Assembly: GCA_938023865.1 (NCBI GenBank)
Contig: CALJDG010000024.1
Coordinates: forward strand, 1-64,000
Origin: an uncultured archaeon
GTDB taxonomy: Archaea; Thermoproteota; Bathyarchaeia; Bathyarchaeales; Bathycorpusculaceae
DNA: 64,000 nucleotides
Direction: 5' to 3'
Shown piece by piece: positions 43,296-49,133 of this stretch. Numbering within the stretch: position 1 is the first letter of the stretch; each line of letters begins with the position of its first letter. The notes under the pieces are model-generated. The model worked only from the letters and a program-made list of their open reading frames with translations. It was not told the DNA's origin and searched no databases. The translations under genes were made by a program, and so were the position numbers.

Positions 43296-44486
43296 TTAGG
43301 TGCCTCTTTCTAAAATTTTATCGGATAATGCTTTCCCAATCTCCGCTATGCGTTTCATGTGCTCGTCTGTTGGAGGCCCATTAATTTCCAGCGCGCCGAC
43401 AATCTCAATTTTGAAGTCGCCGAGTATTTCCTGAATTTGTCGTATTGCTCCTCCACCCCAGCCATAAGAGCTTAAAACAACCGCGAATTTTGTTGGTGGA
43501 CGCAACGCCTTGAAAAGGTATGTGGCGTAAACAGCCAATGGGTGGGCTCCGCCCAGAACTGTTGGGGCGCCCAAAACAATGGCTCTTGAGTCTACAAGGT
43601 CTTTAGCTAAATCACCAATATCAGTTACGACCAGGTTATGGAAGACTAACTCAACGCCTTCTGACACCAGTGTTTCAGCCATCTGTTTAACCATGGCGTC
43701 TGTGCTGTTCCACATGCTTACATAGGCTATTGTTGCCTTAGGCCTTGTTTCGCCGGCCGCCCAACGCTTATACGCACCTAGAATAAGTTCCGGCTTTCTA
43801 TGAATGGGACCGTGGCTTGGCGCTATCATTCTAATGTTTAGGGTGGAAATTTTGTGGAGGGCTTTTTGCGCCATAGCCCTGAAAGGCATCATTATCTCGC
43901 CCCAGTACCGCTGGACATGGACAAGCAAATCCTCAATTTCGTCGCTGTAGACGCCTCCAGCCAAATGAGCACCGAAAAAGTCGCATGGGAACAGAATTCC
44001 ATCCTCCTCTAGGTATGTGAACATTGTTTCCGGCCAGTGAAGCATGGGCGCCTCAATAAAGCGTAAAGTCTTGTCGCCTAGACTTATAGCCTCGTTGTCA
44101 GCCACAACCTTAACCCTTTCCTGTGGAACATGATAATAGACCTGAGCCATTTTTGCGCCTCTGCCAGTAGCCACCAGTTTAGCTTTCGGTGCAATCTTCA
44201 TTATGTGGGGTATGGCGCCAGCATGGTCTGGCTCCGCATGATTCATGACAACATAGTCGATTTCTTCTGGTCTTGCGAGACTTCGGACTTTATCTTCTAA
44301 ATCCTTTTCGAAGCCCGGATTTACAGTGTCTATTAGGGCTTTTCCATTACCGCCAATTACGAAGTAAGCGTTATATGAAGTGCCTTTTGGAAGCGGAATT
44401 AATGCGTCGAAAATTCTGCGGTTCCAATCTCTTACGCCGATCCAGTAAACGTTTTCCGCTATTTTAATAATGTTTCTTTCAGTCAT
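43296..44486 (-). CDS. fprA: Flavodiiron protein (A-type, FprA-like)
   Basis: 396 residues: an N-terminal metallo-beta-lactamase domain with the di-iron site motif NHAEPDHAGAIPHI and further ligands (LHWPETMFTYLE, LFPCDFFGAHL, SHGPIH), and a C-terminal flavodoxin domain (IAYVSMWNSTDAM, VLSSYGWGGGA) that binds FMN. It reduces oxygen to water and/or nitric oxide to nitrous oxide. It is the first gene of the operon with the hemerythrin and ArsC-like genes. A perfect 20-bp palindrome lies 11 bases upstream of its start. Confidence 0.94.
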   Translation of the reverse strand: MTERNIIKIAENVYWIGVRDWNRRIFDALIPLPKGTSYNAYFVIGGNGKALIDTVNPGFEKDLEDKVRSLARPEEIDYVVMNHAEPDHAGAIPHIMKIAPKAKLVATGRGAKMAQVYYHVPQERVKVVADNEAISLGDKTLRFIEAPMLHWPETMFTYLEEDGILFPCDFFGAHLAGGVYSDEIEDLLVHVQRYWGEIMMPFRAMAQKALHKISTLNIRMIAPSHGPIHRKPELILGAYKRWAAGETRPKATIAYVSMWNSTDAMVKQMAETLVSEGVELVFHNLVVTDIGDLAKDLVDSRAIVLGAPTVLGGAHPLAVYATYLFKALRPPTKFAVVLSSYGWGGGAIRQIQEILGDFKIEIVGALEINGPPTDEHMKRIAEIGKALSDKILERGT

Positions 44487-44497
44487 GCAAGTTCACT

Positions 44498-44517
44498 TTT
44501 ATTACAATTGTAATAAA
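44498..44517. promoter_or_regulatory. Perfect 20-bp palindrome, operator candidate
   Basis: The half-site TTTATTACAA is followed directly by its exact reverse complement, centred in the 80-base gap between fprA (minus) and the Cys-cluster HTH gene (plus). It overlaps the expected promoters of both. A 20-bp perfect dyad at this place is very likely a regulator binding site, with the adjacent HTH protein as first candidate. Confidence 0.65.
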
Positions 44518-44566
44518 GTATATTTATGCCTTTCCCCACACAATAGCAAGGAGGAATGAAGCAAAA

Positions 44567-44962
44567 ATGCTATTACCATGCGAAGTTGCCGTAAAAAGTC
44601 TACTCCCACCAGTAAGGGCAGCACTAGCCAAACAATTAATGACAAAACACAACCTAAAACAGATGGAAGTAGCCAAACTTCTGGGAGTAAGCCAACCAGC
44701 CATAAGCCTCTACAACAAGAAAATTCGAGGAAAAGCCCTAGACCTAGAAAAAGAAGAAGAAATTAAAGGGCTAATTGAAGAGTTGGCGGATTCCATAGCG
44801 GAGCGAGGCTTATCTCACAAAGACTTTACACTAAAGTTTTGTAAAATTTGCAAAGCCACCCGAGCAAAAGGCTTGTTATGCAACATGCACAAGGCTTTAG
44901 ATCCAACATTAGACATCGAAAAGTGCGGACTATGCATAAATCCATCGCTGAAATGCCCCTAA
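44567..44962 (+). CDS. HTH regulator with C-terminal Cys/His cluster (paralog B)
   Basis: 131 residues. The helix-turn-helix is clear (KHNLKQMEVAKLLGVSQPAI, SLYNKKIRGKAL), and the C-terminal cluster is C-x2-C-x9-C-x2-H (CKIC...CNMH) plus CGLC and a final Cys. It shares design and the N-terminal LLPxxRAxxxKxLxxKHN pattern with the regulator at 21240-21626. It faces the flavodiiron operon across the 20-bp palindrome, so regulation of the oxygen/NO defence genes by a metal or Fe-S switch is inferred. GGAGG lies 12 bases before the ATG, which is longer than usual. Confidence 0.87.
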   Translation: MLLPCEVAVKSLLPPVRAALAKQLMTKHNLKQMEVAKLLGVSQPAISLYNKKIRGKALDLEKEEEIKGLIEELADSIAERGLSHKDFTLKFCKICKATRAKGLLCNMHKALDPTLDIEKCGLCINPSLKCP

Positions 44963-44971
44963 TTTAAGTGG

Positions 44972-45850
44972 TTATTCTGCCAAGAACTTTATTATCTTCT
45001 CATAAACATCCTTATCTCTTAAATCCTCCTGCCCCTTATATATACTTGGGTTATCATTAACCTCAACAACTATATAGTCGCCATTAACTTCCTTAATGTC
45101 GACGCCGTAAAGTCCCTTCCCAACGACGCTGCACGCTTTAAGGGCGGTCTCCTTAAGCTTTTGAGGCGCGTTATCCCGTTTCAGGGTGACAGTTCTACCC
45201 CATATGAAGCTTGGTTTTCCACGGCGTTTTACGCCATGTTTCCATTTTCCCTTTGGCATCATGTACTTGCAAACGTATAGGATTTCGCCGTTTAGCACGC
45301 CCAAACGCCAGTCGAAGCAGGAAGGCATGAACTTTTGCACAACAATGTAGTCCGACCTTCTAAAGAAGCGTTTTGCAACCTCTCTGAAACTTGTTTCGCA
45401 TGAAACTTTCTCTACATATTTCGAAAAACTAGTATAAGGTGCCTTAATAACCACCGGTTTTCCAAAAAGCTCAAAGATTTCCTCTATTTGCCTATGATGA
45501 AATTCATCCTTGTTAAGAAAGATTGTTGGAATGTGTGGTACGTCATGTTTTTCGAGGAGCCGATACTGGTGAATTTTATTTGCGCAAATTTTAATCGAGA
45601 TTGGGTCGTCAACAACTTTTAAGCCAAGCTCCCACGCAGTTTTCGAAACCACATAAGCCGTATAAAGCGGGTCGGTAGTCGCCCGAATAAAAACAGCATC
45701 ATATTTTGGGATTTCAGAAAGCCCACTTCGAAATAAGAAGTTGAACGTGTGCCCCATTTGCTCGGCTGTCCTCTTAAAACATTGGAGAGCCTCAACTTCA
45801 TGTGAGTGTGTAAAATTGTATTTTTCAACAAAGCATGCTATCTGCGTCAA
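44972..45850 (-). CDS. RimK-like ATP-grasp ligase
   Basis: 292 residues with ATP-grasp features: ICANKIHQYRLLEKHDVPHIPT, VVIKAPY (ATP-binding lysine), VVQKFMP, FDWRLGVLNGEIL and the metal-binding end YGVDIKEVNGDYIVVEVNDNPS. The family joins a carboxylate to an amine, often adding glutamate or another amino acid. Its ATG overlaps the stop of the RLAN-like gene by 4 bases, so in effect the pair makes a split RLAN-ATP-grasp enzyme. A GCS2 amidoligase gene is divergent next to them. Confidence 0.88.
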   Translation of the reverse strand: MTQIACFVEKYNFTHSHEVEALQCFKRTAEQMGHTFNFLFRSGLSEIPKYDAVFIRATTDPLYTAYVVSKTAWELGLKVVDDPISIKICANKIHQYRLLEKHDVPHIPTIFLNKDEFHHRQIEEIFELFGKPVVIKAPYTSFSKYVEKVSCETSFREVAKRFFRRSDYIVVQKFMPSCFDWRLGVLNGEILYVCKYMMPKGKWKHGVKRRGKPSFIWGRTVTLKRDNAPQKLKETALKACSVVGKGLYGVDIKEVNGDYIVVEVNDNPSIYKGQEDLRDKDVYEKIIKFLAE

Positions 45851-46554
45851 TCAAACCATCCTTTCCCGGAAACCCGGGAAACAATTTTAGAAATAATATT
45901 AACATCTAAAGGTGTGATTTCCTCCATTTTTAAAGGTTGAAGCCCGGAAAGGTAAGCTTTCCCACCGAAACGTTGAAAGTGCAACTTGCATGCTGGAATT
46001 TTGAAGGTTTCATAGACTTTTTTGGCAATTTCTTTTGTATTGCCATTCTCATAGATACATTCCCCAAAAAAAGATTTAACAGAAATCATTTCGCCGCATA
46101 GTGGTTGAGCGCAGATGGCATAACGGTAATTCATGCTTAGGCTTTTGACGGCTCTGTATAGGGCGGCTCTGTTTTTGGCTGTTTTGAAACCATTAAATGA
46201 GAATGGATTTACTGCGAAAACAACTATTGGAGAGCTGAACTCATCCATTATTTGCTTAACAGAGTCTGTAACGAGGTATGGCATTATTGGCACTCCGTTT
46301 TTGGAAGCTCTAACAAGCAGAACCGGTAGTCTGTAGGCGTCTATGGCGTTTTCTGTTGTTGGAATAACATCGTTTCCGAGGATTTCTGCATGAAGCGAGA
46401 CATAATAACCGGTTTTCATGTATCTGTAGTCATTGTTTATGTTGAGAATGAAGTCTCTAACTGAAGACTTGAGGAAGGCTGATGGTTTTGTTATGGGTGT
46501 GTTTGTTCTTAGGTCGATGTTTGAGACGACCAGCACGCAACAGGCACCAGACAA
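45847..46554 (-). CDS. RLAN-like protein (RimK-type ATP-grasp N-terminal partner)
   Basis: 235 residues that resemble the RLAN domain found at the N-terminus of some RimK-like enzymes: VLVVSNIDLRTNTPITKPSA, RLPVLLVRASKNGVP, SPIVVFAVNPFSFNGFKTA. In many bacteria this domain and the ATP-grasp domain are one polypeptide; here they are separate genes overlapping by 4 bases. It probably shapes or delivers the substrate for the ligase. The exact start is uncertain, because the first few residues are not conserved. Confidence 0.62.
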   Translation of the reverse strand: MSGACCVLVVSNIDLRTNTPITKPSAFLKSSVRDFILNINNDYRYMKTGYYVSLHAEILGNDVIPTTENAIDAYRLPVLLVRASKNGVPIMPYLVTDSVKQIMDEFSSPIVVFAVNPFSFNGFKTAKNRAALYRAVKSLSMNYRYAICAQPLCGEMISVKSFFGECIYENGNTKEIAKKVYETFKIPACKLHFQRFGGKAYLSGLQPLKMEEITPLDVNIISKIVSRVSGKGWFD

Positions 46555-46633
46555 CAGAAAACAGCTAACACTATTTAGATATTTAAAATTAACTATGCCT
46601 AACAGCGCTGTTCCAAGCGGAGAAATGTATAAG

Positions 46634-46643
46634 CTTATATTTT
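46634..46643 (+). promoter_or_regulatory. TATA box of the GCS2 gene
   Basis: CTTATATTTT is a strong box A. Transcription would start near 46665, just before the AGAGGAAG site at 46667-46674, leaving room for a start at about 46680 but not further upstream. Confidence 0.5.
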
Positions 46644-46679
46644 GGTTGGCTGCAGAATTTTCTTTAAGAGGAAGTCTAT

Positions 46680-47873
46680 ACGTACAGAACCTTAGAGGTT
46701 CTCGGACCAGAACACGAGTTCTCGCTCGTTAACGAAAATTTGAGGGCCTTGCCAATAGTTGACAAAGTCATAAAGGATGTTCACGGGCGAGTTGTAAACT
46801 TTGTAGAATTTGGTAACTTCACCTTTGGAAAAGAGCTTCAACTCCATGTCTTAGAGGTTAAGCCTAACAAGCCTTTCAAATCGCCAAAAACCTTTGAGGA
46901 AAGCATGCATGAGGCTGTTTTGAGGCTTGGTGAAATGCTTGAACACCGTTATGGTGTAAAGCTTTTGGGAACAGGGATGCATCCAACATTGAGACTTGAG
47001 GAGACAGCTGTTTGGCCACACCGCCACAAGCAGATCTACGAAGCTTTTAGCCGAATCTTTAACCTCAGACAGCATGGATGGCTCAATATACAAAGCTTCC
47101 AACTAAATATTCCATACGCTAATGAAGCCAAAGCCGTTCTAGTGCATAACCTGCTTGCTAACGTCTGCGCATATCTACCAGCTGTTTCGGCTTCTTCACC
47201 CATTTATGAGGGGCGTTTTGGCGATTATGTGGATAATAGGCTCCATTTTTATATGAAAAACCAGATGGAAATCCCGTCAGTAACTGGGAACGTTGTCCCA
47301 GAATATGTTCAGTCCTTTAGACAGTATAGGCGGGAAGTTATTGAACAATATTCCGCCGATTTAGCCAAGGTTGGAGCCCACAACTGCATCCTTAACAAGG
47401 AATGGGTAAACTCGAGGGGCGTAATCTTCCGATTTGAGAGGAAATCCCTAGAAATAAGAGTTATGGACGAGCAAGAATGCATAAAATCTGACGTGGCTTT
47501 AAGCTGTTTTATAAGAGCGTTACTTAGGGGCTTGATGAAGGCAGATGAGCCCCTCATGCTGCCGACAGGAGTTTTGGCTGAAGACTTCATATCCGTTATA
47601 AAACGTGGATTAGAAGCCGAAGTGCTCCATCCCAATGGACCCACAGCCAGACATGTGTGCAGACATTTTTTGAATATTGCTTGGAAAAACGCCACGTCCG
47701 AGGAGAAGGAATACCTCCTCATAATAGAGAAACGCATCGAACACGGCAACCTTTCAGACGTCATCAGGAAGAAAGTCAAAGTTAGGGCGCAGAAAACAAA
47801 CTTGAATGAGGCCATAATAGACGTTTATTCGAAACTTTTAAACAGCCTTGAAGCCAATGAACCCCTCTTTTAA
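46680..47873 (+). CDS. GCS2-family carboxylate-amine ligase, non-standard start
   Basis: Glutamate-cysteine ligase 2-like amidoligase. The conserved N-terminus EVLGPEHEFSL is encoded in frame upstream of the first standard start (TTG 46740), and LPIVDKVIKDVHGRVVNFVE and LLGTGMHPTLRLEE follow. The frame is open only from an in-frame TAA at 46665-46667. The only sensible initiation place is ACG at 46680-46682, which has AGAGGAAG 5 bases upstream. So either ACG is used or an ATG has been misread. The 397-residue product would couple two substrates through an acyl phosphate. The RLAN/RimK pair is divergent next door and YkgJ follows. Confidence 0.78.
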   Translation, partial: TYRTLEVLGPEHEFSLVNENLRALPIVDKVIKDVHGRVVNFVEFGNFTFGKELQLHVLEVKPNKPFKSPKTFEESMHEAVLRLGEMLEHRYGVKLLGTGMHPTLRLEETAVWPHRHKQIYEAFSRIFNLRQHGWLNIQSFQLNIPYANEAKAVLVHNLLANVCAYLPAVSASSPIYEGRFGDYVDNRLHFYMKNQMEIPSVTGNVVPEYVQSFRQYRREVIEQYSADLAKVGAHNCILNKEWVNSRGVIFRFERKSLEIRVMDEQECIKSDVALSCFIRALLRGLMKADEPLMLPTGVLAEDFISVIKRGLEAEVLHPNGPTARHVCRHFLNIAWKNATSEEKEYLLIIEKRIEHGNLSDVIRKKVKVRAQKTNLNEAIIDVYSKLLNSLEANEPLF

Positions 47874-47890
47874 GGGAGCTGAAAGCGGTT

Positions 47891-48427
47891 ATGCGAGTTG
47901 AAGACGAACGCCAGAAAAACTTCTTCAACATTTGTGGCACTTGTAAGATTGACTGTTGCTGGAATGCTAGACCGCCAATAACTGAAAAGCGTGAAAAAAT
48001 CATTTTAGAATACTTAAAGGCATATGGCATAAGAATTGAAAATCCCTTCGAGCACGCCGAGTACACTTTCCCGAGAGAAACCTCGGAAGGCTACTGCGTA
48101 TTCTATGATAAGGCAACACGCAAATGTATTGTACATTCAGTCAAACCTGAAACATGCGTGGCGGGACCAGTAACCTTCGATATTAACACCAAAACAGGCA
48201 AAATTGAATGGTATTTGAAGATGGAGAAAATATGTCCACTCGCCGGAGTCATGTATAGCGACAAGGCTTTATTAGCGAAACATTTTGAGGCCGCTAGAAA
48301 AGAAATTTTGCAGTTTATGAGAGAACTGACTCCTAAAGCATTAAAAGCCATACTTAAGCGGGAGGAACCAGATACTTTTAAAATAGGGGAAGAAGAAATA
48401 GAAGGCGAAGTTCTAAACAAGCTTTAG
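47891..48427 (+). CDS. YkgJ-family cysteine cluster protein
   Basis: 178 residues with the YkgJ pattern: ICGTCKIDCCW near the N-terminus, SEGYCVFYD and CIVHSVKPETCVAGPVTF, a set of cysteines that binds zinc or an Fe-S cluster. The C-terminal third is helical and charged. It begins 17 bases after the GCS2 gene and is probably cotranscribed, so it may take part in the amidoligase pathway. A second YkgJ protein is at 53107-53655. Confidence 0.83.
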   Translation: MRVEDERQKNFFNICGTCKIDCCWNARPPITEKREKIILEYLKAYGIRIENPFEHAEYTFPRETSEGYCVFYDKATRKCIVHSVKPETCVAGPVTFDINTKTGKIEWYLKMEKICPLAGVMYSDKALLAKHFEAARKEILQFMRELTPKALKAILKREEPDTFKIGEEEIEGEVLNKL

Positions 48428-48443
48428 TTTTAAAACTTGCTAC

Positions 48444-49010
48444 TTATCTTATGTAGTTGATTGCGTCTTTTCTTCTAGGCTTTGCTGATGGATTTTCATC
48501 TTTATATCCTAGTGCCACCATGCAGACATGTTTGTATCCTTGTGGGACTTCTAACTCCTTTTTTAACTTCTTGCCCTTTTCCGAAACGAACAAGAATTCT
48601 GTGAAAGCCATTATGAGTGAACCTAAGCCCAGCGATTCGGCTGCTATTAGGATGTTTTCGGCAGCTAGGGCGCAGTCGATTTCGGCGAAGCGGACTGTTT
48701 TATCAGCCGTAATTAAAATGACCGTTGGAGCATTCCAGAAAGGACTAAGGTTCGGGTCTTGTGCTCGTTCCGCCAAAAAATCTATTCCAAATTCAGCATG
48801 TTCTCCTTCATAATATTGGCCGTCTTTCTCAGCACTTCTTTGTTTTGAATCACAGAGAAGTGCCATTTCTGCTGGTTCCGCGCGTTTGGCGCGAGCAAGG
48901 CACAATTCAGTATTTCCTGCAGCTTATGATCGGGTATTTGTTCCGGTTTGAATTTTCGTATGTTCCCTCTTACGTTTTATAACCTCTATGGTTTCGTTCA
49001 AAACTTGCAC
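48444..49010 (-). pseudogene. Nitroreductase-family gene with two compensating frameshifts
   Basis: The longest single frame (48444-48905) carries only the C-terminal part (DFLAERAQDPNLSPFWNAPT, VILITADK, ENILIAAESLGLGSL). The missing N-terminal half is present upstream in another frame: RKFKPEQIPDHKLQEIL, then NCALLAPNARNQQKWHFSV and QNKEVLRKTANIMKENM. Before that, in a third step, comes ETIEVIKRKR. One extra base in the GGG at 48965-48967 and one missing base near 48787-48791 would restore a full FMN-dependent nitroreductase starting at GTG 49010 or TTG 49001. It is either decaying or mis-assembled. The 5' end overlaps the region just upstream of lhr. Confidence 0.75.
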
Positions 49011-49133
49011 GTCTCCCCTTTTTCCATTTCTGTTTTATGGTTTGTTGGTCATACATTTTGGTATTGGCAAGTTACAAAAGGCTTTTACCTTTGGTTTTCC
49101 GCTATTCTATCAGCATTTGGGGTTAACGGCATC

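Noticed and set aside
46433-46732. 99-codon plus-strand frame upstream of GCS2
   Set aside because: It crosses the promoter and the start region of GCS2 in another frame and encodes no recognisable protein.
48948-49133. N-terminal extension of the Lhr helicase frame
   Set aside because: The first 62 residues are aromatic and hydrophobic, unlike Lhr, and are the antisense of the nitroreductase 5' end. The family begins near 49134.
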